From: Streptomyces ureilyticus
GTDB lineage: Bacteria > Actinomycetota > Actinomycetes > Streptomycetales > Streptomycetaceae
Assembly (NCBI RefSeq): GCF_011045025.1
Contig: NZ_JAAKZX010000073.1
Span: 1-41,896, forward strand
Reading direction: 5' to 3'
Length of the DNA: 41,896 bases
The notes below the pieces were generated by a model. That model searched no databases and was not told the origin of the DNA. It saw only the letters and a list, made by a program, of their open reading frames with translations. The position numbers and the translations under genes were made by a program. Shown in pieces: positions 33,702-41,236 of the stretch (position 1 is the stretch's first letter; every line of letters begins with the position of its first letter).

Positions 33702-33736
33702 TGCCCGACCGGGCCCGTCGAGGGGCCGAACGGCCC
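33702..33736 (+). promoter_or_regulatory. Tandem OsdR/DosR-like boxes before the hydrogenase structural genes
   Basis: TGCCCGACCGGGCC (33702-33715) and GGGCCGAACGGCCC (33723-33736, perfect arms), centres 21 bp apart; the nearer is centred 82 bp before the ATG at 33811. This gives the structural block its own dormancy-type promoter. Confidence 0.7.
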
Positions 33737-33810
33737 CTGCCATGTGCCGTGGCCCGGCTGCACGCTTAAGGCGAGGGAGACGGAGCAGCCCCTTGGCGAG
33801 GAGGACCGCG

Positions 33811-34965
33811 ATGACCGGCACCGAAGCCCCGGAAGCTCTTGCAGTCCTGGACCGTGACGGGCTCGACGCCCTGGTTGCGGCCCTGGTGGCCGACGGACGG
33901 ACCGTCGTCGGGCCGACGGTCCGCGACGGAGCGATCGTGCTGGCCGAGCTGGCCTCGGCGGCCGAGCTGCCGTACGGCTGGGGTGTCGAGCTCGACGCCG
34001 GGCGCTACCGTCTCGTCCGCCGCGAGGACGGTGCCGCCTTCGCGCACAGCGCGGGCCCGCAGTCCTGGAAGTCCTACCTGCACCCCGCGCGGGAGCGCCT
34101 CTGGAGCGCCGACCGGACACCCGAGGGCGACCTGTCCTTCACGGCCGACGAACCCGAGGCACCGTCGTACGCCTTCCTCGGCGTGCGCCCCTGCGACCTG
34201 CGGGCCATCGCAATCCAGGACGGCGTCCTGACCGGCGGGCGGCACACGGACGGAGGCTACGGCAAGCGCCGGAAGCGGGCGCTGCTCATCGCCGCCGAGT
34301 GCACCGAACCGGGCGCGACCTGCTTCTGCGTGTCGACGGGCGGCGGCCCCGCGGCCGACGCCGGGTACGACCTGGCGCTCACCGAGGTGGTGGACGAGGG
34401 CGGGCACCGGTTCCTCGTCCGCGTAGGCAGCGAGGAGGGTGCCCGGCTGCTGGAGCAGGTTCCGCACCGGGCCGCCGACATGGTCACGGACGCCTCCGCC
34501 CGGGCCGCGGTGGACGCGGCACGTGACCGCATGGGCCGGGCGCTGCCCCCGGTCGACCTGCGCACGCTGCTGGGTGCAAGCCTGGCGGCCGAGCGCTGGG
34601 ATGACGTCGCGTCACGTTGTCTGACCTGCGGCAACTGCACGATGGTGTGCCCCACGTGCTTCTGCACCACTACCGAGGAGGTCACCGACCTCACCGGTGA
34701 CCACACCGAGCGGTGGCAGCGCTGGGACTCCTGCTTCGACCTGGACTTCTCCTATCTGCACGAGGGCCCGGTGCGTTCCTCGGGGCGTGCCCGCTACCGG
34801 CAGTGGCTCACCCACAAGCTGTCCACCTGGCACGACCAGTTCGGCACGTCCGGCTGCGTCGGCTGTGGGCGGTGCATCGCCTGGTGCCCGGCCGGCATCG
34901 ACATCACGGAGGAAGTCGCCGCACTGCACGCCGAACTCGAGACGGAGAAGGAGACGGAGCGATGA
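33811..34965 (+). CDS. hyhB: Group 3b [NiFe]-hydrogenase beta subunit (4Fe-4S)
   Basis: The 384-residue protein has two ferredoxin-type clusters: CLTCGNCTMVCPTCFC from Cys270 and CVGCGRCIAWCPAGID from Cys349. The N-terminal part (SYAFLGVRPCDLRAIAIQD, CFCVSTGGGP) is characteristic of HydB/HyhB, the electron-transfer subunit that links the NAD(P)-binding gamma subunit to the small subunit. In Pyrococcus the homologue belongs to cytosolic hydrogenase I; in Mycobacterium smegmatis to Hyd3. The ATG follows GAGGAGGACCGCG. Its stop overlaps the next gene by ATGA. Confidence 0.9.
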   Translation: MTGTEAPEALAVLDRDGLDALVAALVADGRTVVGPTVRDGAIVLAELASAAELPYGWGVELDAGRYRLVRREDGAAFAHSAGPQSWKSYLHPARERLWSADRTPEGDLSFTADEPEAPSYAFLGVRPCDLRAIAIQDGVLTGGRHTDGGYGKRRKRALLIAAECTEPGATCFCVSTGGGPAADAGYDLALTEVVDEGGHRFLVRVGSEEGARLLEQVPHRAADMVTDASARAAVDAARDRMGRALPPVDLRTLLGASLAAERWDDVASRCLTCGNCTMVCPTCFCTTTEEVTDLTGDHTERWQRWDSCFDLDFSYLHEGPVRSSGRARYRQWLTHKLSTWHDQFGTSGCVGCGRCIAWCPAGIDITEEVAALHAELETEKETER

Positions 34966-35426
34966 CCCCCTCGATCACCCTGCGCATGCCGCACGCGCTG
35001 CCTCCCGAGCACCGGGAGCGACTCCTGCGCGTCGCCCGCGAGGTCGGCTTCCGCCAGGGCGCCCGGCTGTTCGAGGAGGGCGGTCACGCCGACCGCTTCT
35101 GGATCGTCCGCGACGGCACGGTCGCCCTCGACATGCACGTCCCCGGTCACCCCACGCCCGTCATCGAAACCCTCGGCGAGGGTGATCTCGTGGGCTGGTC
35201 CTGGTTGTTCGAGCCGTACGTCTGGCAACTGGGCGCCCGGGCGCAGACGCCGGTGCGGGCGTACGAGTTCGACGCCGTCGCCGTGCGCCTGATGTGCGAC
35301 GACGACGCCGAGTTCGGGCGGGAGATCGGCCGCTGGGTCGGTCGGGTGCTGTCCCATCGGCTGAACGCCGCCCGCGCCCGGCTGGTCGACCTGTACGGCA
35401 CCTCCACCAGCGGCGGTGTGCGATGA
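34962..35426 (+). CDS. cNMP-binding-fold protein without DNA-binding domain, embedded in the hydrogenase operon
   Basis: The 154-residue protein is a single cyclic-nucleotide-binding beta-roll (FRQGARLFEEGGHADRFWIV, ETLGEGDLVGWSWLF, ARAQTPVRAYEFDAVAV) followed by a C-helix region; there is no helix-turn-helix. In the phosphate-binding cassette the Glu of GEGD is kept, but where CRP has the cAMP phosphate-contacting Arg-Ser there is Trp-Gln (WQLGARAQT). Canonical cAMP binding is therefore doubtful; it may sense something else or act as a structural subunit. Overlaps of ATGA on both sides mean tight coupling to hyhB and hyhG. Similar small proteins occur in other bacterial group 3b operons. Confidence 0.8.
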   Translation: MTPSITLRMPHALPPEHRERLLRVAREVGFRQGARLFEEGGHADRFWIVRDGTVALDMHVPGHPTPVIETLGEGDLVGWSWLFEPYVWQLGARAQTPVRAYEFDAVAVRLMCDDDAEFGREIGRWVGRVLSHRLNAARARLVDLYGTSTSGGVR

Positions 35427-36229
35427 CCGCCGTACCGGTTCCGTACCTCGTGGTCGACCGGCGGCGGGAGACCGAGGAGTCGGTCACGCTGCGGCTCGAA
35501 CCGGTCGCCGAAGCACTGGACGACTTCGCGCCGGGGCAGTTCGCGATGGTGCACTGCTTCGGCCGGGGCGAGATCCCCCTGTCGGTGAGCTCCGTGCAGA
35601 CCACGGGCGGCCTCGCCCACACGATCCGCAACGTGGGCGCGGTCTCCGACGGCCTGTGCGCGGCCCGCGTCGGCGACCTCCTGGGCCTGCGCGGCCCCTA
35701 CGGCACGAGCTGGGAGCTGGATCGGGCGCGCGGCCGGGACGTGCTGGTGGTGGCCGGCGGCATCGGGCTCGCTCCGCTGCGGCCGCTGATCCTGAGCGCG
35801 CTGGCCGAGCCGGAGGCGTACGGCCGGGTGAGCGTGCTCGTCGGGGCACGTACGCCCGGTGATCTGATCGCCCGGGAGGAGATCGAGAGCTGGCCGACGG
35901 CGTACACCAGGGTGATGGTCGACTGGCCCGACAAGGAGTGGCGAGGGGACGTCGGAGTGGTCACCCAGTTGCTGGGGCGTGCCCCCTTCGACCCCGCCGG
36001 CACCTGGGCTTTCGTCTGCGGCCCCGAGCCGATGATCCGCGCCACCGCCCGCGAGCTCGCGGACCGAGGTGTGCCCAAGGAGCGGATCCGGGTCTCGCTG
36101 GAGCGCAACATGCGCTGCGCCACCGGGCACTGCGGGCACTGCCAGCTCGGTCCCCTGCTGGTGTGCCGGGACGGACCGGTGGCCGGCTGGGACGTCGCCG
36201 AACCCCTGCTGTCCGTAAGGGAGTTGTGA
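35423..36229 (+). CDS. hyhG: Group 3b [NiFe]-hydrogenase gamma subunit (FAD/NAD(P)-binding)
   Basis: The 268-residue protein is a ferredoxin-NADP+ reductase/PyrK-like subunit: FAPGQFAMVHCFGRGEIPLSV is the FAD-binding barrel, GLRGPYGTSWEL and VVAGGIGLAPLRPLI the nucleotide-binding half, and CGPEPMI the NAD(P) end motif. The C-terminal CATGHCGHC ... C (from about residue 230) holds a [2Fe-2S] cluster. It exchanges electrons between NAD(P)H and the beta subunit. It overlaps the preceding gene by ATGA and is one base from hyhS. Confidence 0.92.
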   Translation: MTAVPVPYLVVDRRRETEESVTLRLEPVAEALDDFAPGQFAMVHCFGRGEIPLSVSSVQTTGGLAHTIRNVGAVSDGLCAARVGDLLGLRGPYGTSWELDRARGRDVLVVAGGIGLAPLRPLILSALAEPEAYGRVSVLVGARTPGDLIAREEIESWPTAYTRVMVDWPDKEWRGDVGVVTQLLGRAPFDPAGTWAFVCGPEPMIRATARELADRGVPKERIRVSLERNMRCATGHCGHCQLGPLLVCRDGPVAGWDVAEPLLSVREL

Positions 36230-36230
36230 G

Positions 36231-37046
36231 ATGAACGCGCCCACACTCGCCGTGTTCAAACTGGCCTCCTGCGACGGCTGCCAGCTCACCCTGCTGGACT
36301 GCGAGGACGAACTCCTCGCCCTGGCGGGCCGGGTGGACATCACCCACTTCCTGGAAGCGTCCAGCGCGGTCGCACCCGGACCGTACGACCTGACTCTTGT
36401 CGAAGGCTCGGTCACCACCACCGAGGACGCCGAGCGCGTCCGCGCGATCCGGGCCGCCTCCCGCCACCTGGTGACCATCGGCGCGTGCGCCACCGCCGGA
36501 GGCATCCAGGCACTGCGGAACTTCGCGGACGTGGACGAGTACCGCCGCACGGTCTACGCGCACCCCGAGTACATCTCCACCCTGGCCACCTCCACCCCCG
36601 TCTCGGCCCACGTCGACGTCGACTTCGAACTGCGCGGCTGCCCCATCGACCGCCGCCAGCTCCTCGAGGTCATCACCGCCTTCCTCGCCGGCCGCAAGCC
36701 CGACGTCCCGAACCACAGCGTGTGCTTCGAGTGCAAGCGGCGCGGAACCGTCTGCGTCACCGTCGCCCACGGCGCCCCCTGCCTCGGCCCGGTCACGCAC
36801 GCCGGGTGCGGGGCACTGTGCCCGGCGTACGGGCGCGGCTGCTTCGGCTGCTTCGGCCCGTCGGGTTCGGTGAACCTGCCCGCGCTGATTCCGCTGCTGC
36901 GCAACGGAGGTGCATCGCGTAGCGATTCCGGCAAGGGCGGTGGTGGGAAACGGGCGGGCGGTCTCGACGAGGCCGCCGTCGAACGGCTCCTGCACACCTT
37001 CAACGCCGCCGCATTCGACAAGATCGACAAGGAGGCGAGGACGTGA
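36231..37046 (+). CDS. hyhS: Group 3b [NiFe]-hydrogenase small (delta) subunit
   Basis: The 271-residue protein has the proximal-cluster Cys pair SCDGCQ (Cys14, Cys17), EGSVTTTED, GACATAGGIQALRN and RGCPIDRRQ, then a Cys-rich stretch (CLGPVTHAGCGALCP, GCFGCFGPSG) for further [4Fe-4S] clusters. No Tat signal is present, so the enzyme is cytoplasmic, as expected for group 3. A Gly/Ser/Lys-rich linker (GGASRSDSGKGGGGKRAGG) near residues 224-244 is unusual and looks like a small insertion. Its stop overlaps the GTG of hyhL. Confidence 0.93.
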   Translation: MNAPTLAVFKLASCDGCQLTLLDCEDELLALAGRVDITHFLEASSAVAPGPYDLTLVEGSVTTTEDAERVRAIRAASRHLVTIGACATAGGIQALRNFADVDEYRRTVYAHPEYISTLATSTPVSAHVDVDFELRGCPIDRRQLLEVITAFLAGRKPDVPNHSVCFECKRRGTVCVTVAHGAPCLGPVTHAGCGALCPAYGRGCFGCFGPSGSVNLPALIPLLRNGGASRSDSGKGGGGKRAGGLDEAAVERLLHTFNAAAFDKIDKEART

Positions 37047-38392
37047 CCCACCGCGGATCCCGTGTCCTGCGCGTCGGCTCGCTCTCCCGGGTCGAGGGCG
37101 AGGGCGCGCTGCGCCTGCACGTCCACGACGGCACGGTCACCGAGGCCCGGCTCGACATCTACGAACCACCCCGCTTCTTCGAGGCGTTCCTGCGCGGCCG
37201 TGCGTACACCGAGCCGCCCGACATCACGGCCCGCGTGTGCGGGATCTGCCCGGTGGCGTACCAGATGAGCGCGTGCTCGGCGATCGAGGACGCCTGCGGG
37301 GTGACGGTCGATCCGGTGATCCGTGAGCTGCGCCGGCTGCTGTACTGCGGAGAGTGGATCGAGAGCCACGCCCTGCACATCTACCTGCTGCACGCCCCGG
37401 ACTTCCTGGGACGCGCCAGCGCCATCGAACTGGCCCGCACGCACCGGGCCGACGTGGAGCGGGGGCTGCGGCTGAAGAAGGCGGGCAACTCCCTCATGGA
37501 GCTGCTCGGCGGACGGGCCGTCCACCCCGTCAACGTACGACTCGGAGGCTTCCACCGGACCCCGACCCGTGCCGAACTGCGGCCACTGGCCGAGGAGTTG
37601 AAGCAGGCGCTCGACGACGCCCGGGAGACCGTGCGCTGGGTGGCGGGGTTCGACTTCCCGGACGCCCGTGTCGACGCCGACCTGCTGGCACTGGCCGCCC
37701 CGGACACGTACTCCATCGAGGGCGGCACCCCGACCGTGCTGCGCTCCGACGGCACCCTCGGCTCGTTCCCGGTGCGGGACTTCACGGACCGCGTCACCGA
37801 GACCCACGTGCCGCACTCCACCGCTCTGCACTCGCGGCTCGACGGGCGCCGCCACCTCACCGGGGCCCTCGCCCGGTTCGCGATCAGCGGGCGCCGCCTG
37901 TCCCCGGCAGCCCTGGAGGCGGCCCGGGAGGCGGGGCTCGGCGATCCACGCGAGGGCTCGGTGTGCCGCAACCCGTTCCGGTCCATCCTCGTGCGGGCCG
38001 TCGAGGTGGTGTACGCCGTCGACGAGGCGCTGCGGATCATCGAGGAGTACGAGCCGCCGGGGCGCCCGTACACCGACGTGCCACCCGCCGCCGGTGTCGG
38101 ACACGGCGCAACCGAGGCCCCGCGAGGGCTGCTCTACCACCGCTATGCCCTCGACGCCGACGGCACTGTCACCGACGCCCTCCTAGTGCCGCCCACCGCG
38201 CAGAACCAGGGCGCCATCGAGGACGATCTGCGCCGCGTCGCGCAGCACGCCATCACTGAACAGGACCCGGACGACGCCGAGTTGACGGCGTTGTGCGAGC
38301 GGACCATCCGCAACCACGATCCCTGCATCTCCTGTTCCACCCACTTCCTCGACCTGAGGGTCGTCCGCACCTCTGGAGGCCGCGATGCCTGA
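37043..38392 (+). CDS. hyhL: Group 3b [NiFe]-hydrogenase large (alpha) subunit
   Basis: The 449-residue subunit has both nickel motifs: RVCGICPV (Cys66, Cys69) and DPCISCSTH (Cys428, Cys431, His434). A 15-residue tail (FLDLRVVRTSGGRDA) follows His434 and is the expected cleavage peptide for the maturation protease at 30607. The enzyme catalyses H2 <-> 2H+ + 2e- coupled to NAD(P)(H). Motif spacing and partner genes point to group 3b. The M. smegmatis relative (Hyd3) produces H2 during hypoxia under DosR, which fits the boxes here. GTG start overlaps hyhS; the stop overlaps the CBS gene. Confidence 0.95.
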   Translation: MTHRGSRVLRVGSLSRVEGEGALRLHVHDGTVTEARLDIYEPPRFFEAFLRGRAYTEPPDITARVCGICPVAYQMSACSAIEDACGVTVDPVIRELRRLLYCGEWIESHALHIYLLHAPDFLGRASAIELARTHRADVERGLRLKKAGNSLMELLGGRAVHPVNVRLGGFHRTPTRAELRPLAEELKQALDDARETVRWVAGFDFPDARVDADLLALAAPDTYSIEGGTPTVLRSDGTLGSFPVRDFTDRVTETHVPHSTALHSRLDGRRHLTGALARFAISGRRLSPAALEAAREAGLGDPREGSVCRNPFRSILVRAVEVVYAVDEALRIIEEYEPPGRPYTDVPPAAGVGHGATEAPRGLLYHRYALDADGTVTDALLVPPTAQNQGAIEDDLRRVAQHAITEQDPDDAELTALCERTIRNHDPCISCSTHFLDLRVVRTSGGRDA

Positions 38393-39020
38393 AGCCCCGT
38401 ACACCGTGAGCGATGTGATGACGCACACCGTCGTCGCCGTCGGGCGCGACGCGTCCTTCAAGGAGATCGTCGAGCTGTTCGACCAGTGGAAGGTCAGCGC
38501 GCTGCCGGTCCTGGAGGGCGAGGGCCGGGTCATCGGCGTGGTCTCCGAGGCCGATCTGCTGCACAAGGAGGAGTTCCGCGACGCCGACTACACCGACGTC
38601 AACCCGGGCGAGCCCGCCGAGCGGGCGAAGGCGGCGGCGGTGACCGCGGGCGAACTGATGACCACCCCGGCCGTCACCGTGCACGCGGACGCCTCGCTGG
38701 CCAAGGCCGCCCGCATCATGGCCCGCCGGCACGTCAAGCGGCTGCCCGTCGTGGACGGCGTGGGCATCCTGCAGGGCGTGGTCAGCCGCGGCGACCTGCT
38801 CAAGGTCTTCCTCCGCTCCGACGAGGAGATCGCCGAGGAGATCCGGCACACCGTTCTGAACCAGCTCCCGCTCACCACCACACTGACGGTGTCGGTGACC
38901 GAGGGCGTGGTCACGCTGGGCGGTTCCCTCCCCGACCGCGCACTCGTCCCCGTCGTGGCCCGGGCCGTGCGGGCAGTGGAGGGGGTCGTGGACATCCGAC
39001 TGGAACTGACGCACCGATGA
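38385..39020 (+). CDS. CBS-pair and BON domain protein (second copy, inside the hydrogenase operon)
   Basis: The 211-residue protein has CBS 1 (VSDVMTHTVVAVGRDASF to VIGVVSEADLLHKEEF), CBS 2 (AGELMTTPAVTVHADASL to LQGVVSRGDLLKVFLRSDEE) and a C-terminal BON domain (VSVTEGVVTLGGSLPDRALV). It is a paralogue of the gene at 25479, shorter by the basic linker between the two CBS motifs. It overlaps hyhL by 8 bases and hypD by 4, so it is made with the hydrogenase. A nucleotide-sensing or membrane-tethering role for the enzyme is inference. Confidence 0.88.
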   Translation: MPEAPYTVSDVMTHTVVAVGRDASFKEIVELFDQWKVSALPVLEGEGRVIGVVSEADLLHKEEFRDADYTDVNPGEPAERAKAAAVTAGELMTTPAVTVHADASLAKAARIMARRHVKRLPVVDGVGILQGVVSRGDLLKVFLRSDEEIAEEIRHTVLNQLPLTTTLTVSVTEGVVTLGGSLPDRALVPVVARAVRAVEGVVDIRLELTHR

Positions 39021-40120
39021 AGTACCTGGACGAGTACCGCGATCCCGTCCTCGCCCGGCGCCTGCTGGACGAGCTGCGGGACACCGCGACGCGCCCCTGG
39101 CGGATCATGGAGGTTTGCGGAGGCCAGACGCACACTCTGGTGCGCCAGGGCATCGACGAACTGCTGCCCGCCGGCATGCGCATGATCCACGGTCCCGGCT
39201 GCCCGGTCTGCGTGACCCCGCTGGAGACCCTCGACCGGGCCATGAACATCGCGGCCCGCCCCGGCGTCATCCTCACCAGCTTCGGCGACATGCTGCGCGT
39301 CCCCGGCACCGACACGGACCTGCTGTCTCTGCGGGCGCGGGGCGCTGACGTCCGCGTCGTCTACGCACCGATGGACGCCGTACGCATCGCCGCCGACCAC
39401 CCGGAACGCGAAGTGGTCTTCCTCGCCGTCGGATTCGAGACGACGGCGCCCGCCAACGCGACGGCCGTCCTGCACGCCGCCCGCCTCGGCCTGACCAACT
39501 TCTCGATGCTGGTCAGCCACGTCCTGGTGCCCCCTGCGATGACCGCGCTGCTCGACGACCCCGACTGCGAGGTGCAGGCCTTTCTGGCGGCCGGGCACGT
39601 CTGCGCGGTGATGGGCTGGCACGAGTACGAGCCGATCGCCGCCCGGTACCGGGTGCCGATCGTGGTCACCGGCTTCGAGCCGCTGGACCTGCTGGAGGGC
39701 ATCCTCATGGCCGTACGGCAGCTGGAGTCGGGCCGCCACGAGGTGGAGAACCAGTACGCGCGGGCCGTGCGCCGATCCGGCAACACCCGGGCTCAGGATG
39801 CGGTGCGTACCGTCTTCCGGGTCACCGACCGGGCCTGGCGCGGCATCGGTCCGCTGCCCCGCAGTGGCCTCGAACTCATTGAGGAGTACGAGCGGTTCGA
39901 CGCGGCCCATCGCTTCGACGTGGACGGACTACGACCGGTGGAGGACCCGGAGTGCATCGCGGGTGCCGTCCTCACAGGCGCCCGCCTGCCCACCGACTGC
40001 CCGGCGTACGGCACCCGCTGCACACCACGTCATCCCCTCGGCGCGCCCATGGTGTCGACCGAGGGCACCTGCGCCGCTTTCCACGCGGCCGGACGCACGT
40101 CTGCGAGGAGCTCGGCATGA
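39017..40120 (+). CDS. hypD: Hydrogenase maturation protein HypD
   Basis: The 367-residue scaffold protein has EVCGGQTHTLVRQG (Cys34), HGPGCPVCVTP, GFETTAPANA, HVCAVMGWHEYEP and the C-terminal Cys cluster (DPECIAGAVLTG, DCPAYGTRCTP) that binds a [4Fe-4S] cluster. With HypC it holds the iron while the CN and CO ligands are attached. Overlaps of 4 bases with the CBS gene and with hypE show one transcript. Length is normal. Confidence 0.96.
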   Translation: MKYLDEYRDPVLARRLLDELRDTATRPWRIMEVCGGQTHTLVRQGIDELLPAGMRMIHGPGCPVCVTPLETLDRAMNIAARPGVILTSFGDMLRVPGTDTDLLSLRARGADVRVVYAPMDAVRIAADHPEREVVFLAVGFETTAPANATAVLHAARLGLTNFSMLVSHVLVPPAMTALLDDPDCEVQAFLAAGHVCAVMGWHEYEPIAARYRVPIVVTGFEPLDLLEGILMAVRQLESGRHEVENQYARAVRRSGNTRAQDAVRTVFRVTDRAWRGIGPLPRSGLELIEEYERFDAAHRFDVDGLRPVEDPECIAGAVLTGARLPTDCPAYGTRCTPRHPLGAPMVSTEGTCAAFHAAGRTSARSSA

Positions 40121-41151
40121 CCATCGAATGCCCCACCCCGAACCACGAGGACGAGGTCGTCCTGCTGGGCCACGGCGCCGGCGGCCGCCTGACCGCGGAT
40201 CTGCTCGACCAGTTGATCCTTCCGGCCTTCGACAGCGGCTCGGGCCCGATGGAGGACGCCGCGCTGCTGCCGGGGAGCCCCGACCTGGTGGTCAGTACGG
40301 ACAGCTTCGTCGTCAGCCCGCTGTTCTTCCCCGGCGGTGACATCGGTTCGCTCGCCGTTCACGGCACGGTCAACGACCTCGCCATGCGCGGCGCCCGGCC
40401 GCTCGCCCTGTCCGTGGCCCTCATCGTCGAGGAAGGGCTGCCGCTGTCCGAACTCCGGTCCGTACTCCGCTCGTTGGGCAAGGCCGCGCAGTCCGTCGGC
40501 GTGCCCGTCGTGACCGGGGACACCAAGGTCGTGGGCCGCGGCGCGGCCGACAAGCTGTTCATCAACACCACCGGCATCGGGCAGCGGACCGGATCGCTGC
40601 ACCCGTCCGCCGCCCTGGCCCGCCCGGGCGACGCGGTGCTGCTGTCCGGGCCGATCGGGCTGCACGGCACGACCGTGCTCAGCACACGCGAGGGCCTGGG
40701 CTTCGAGAGCGACATCGCCTCGGACACCCAGCCACTGCACCGCCTCGTGCGAGCGATGTCGCCGCTCGGCCCGTATGTACACGTCCTGCGGGACCCGACC
40801 CGGGGCGGGCTCGCCGCAGCCCTCAACGAGATCGCCCGCGACTCGTCCGTCGCCGTCGAGATCGACGAGAGCGCGGTCCCGGTACCGGAGGCCGTGGCCT
40901 CCGCCTGTGACCTGCTCGGCCTCGACCCGCTGGTCGTGGCCAACGAGGGGTGCCTGGTCGCCTTCGTCACCGCCGCCGTGGCCGACGAGGCCCTGGCCAT
41001 GATGCGATCCGTGCCCGAGGGAGCCAAAGCGGTGCGGATCGGCGAGGTGCTTCTGGAAGGGCCGCGTGGACGGGTGACGCTGCGGACCCTGGTGGGCGCC
41101 CGACGGATCGTGGAGATGCCGCTGGGTGAGCAACTACCGCGGATCTGCTGA
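40117..41151 (+). CDS. hypE: Hydrogenase maturation protein HypE
   Basis: The 344-residue protein has GHGAGGRLTADLLDQLI, EDAALLPGSPDLVVSTDSFVV, GDTKVVGRGAADKLF and DPTRGGLAAALNEIA of the PurM-like fold, and ends PRIC, the flexible C-terminal Cys that receives the carbamoyl group from HypF and is dehydrated to thiocyanate. Together with HypF it makes the cyanide ligands. It is the last gene of the operon; hypA and hypB, the nickel-insertion genes, are not in the window. Confidence 0.96.
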   Translation: MTIECPTPNHEDEVVLLGHGAGGRLTADLLDQLILPAFDSGSGPMEDAALLPGSPDLVVSTDSFVVSPLFFPGGDIGSLAVHGTVNDLAMRGARPLALSVALIVEEGLPLSELRSVLRSLGKAAQSVGVPVVTGDTKVVGRGAADKLFINTTGIGQRTGSLHPSAALARPGDAVLLSGPIGLHGTTVLSTREGLGFESDIASDTQPLHRLVRAMSPLGPYVHVLRDPTRGGLAAALNEIARDSSVAVEIDESAVPVPEAVASACDLLGLDPLVVANEGCLVAFVTAAVADEALAMMRSVPEGAKAVRIGEVLLEGPRGRVTLRTLVGARRIVEMPLGEQLPRIC

Positions 41152-41196
41152 CTGTTGTTCGAGCGAAGGGGACCAGGCACCCCCGACCCTCTGATG

Positions 41197-41211
41197 CCCT
41201 CTGACCGAGGG
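41197..41211 (+). terminator. Possible weak terminator after hypE
   Basis: CCCTC-TGACC-GAGGG forms a 5-bp stem with a 5-base loop, 45 bases past the hypE stop and facing the convergent gene. Confidence 0.35.
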
Positions 41212-41236
41212 CGAGCGGCAGGAATCCGTCCGACCG

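Noticed and set aside
36904..36965. Gly/Ser/Lys stretch in HyhS as a frameshift
   Set aside because: The frame continues normally to the overlap with hyhL and the C terminus is intact, so it is an in-frame linker, possibly an insertion.
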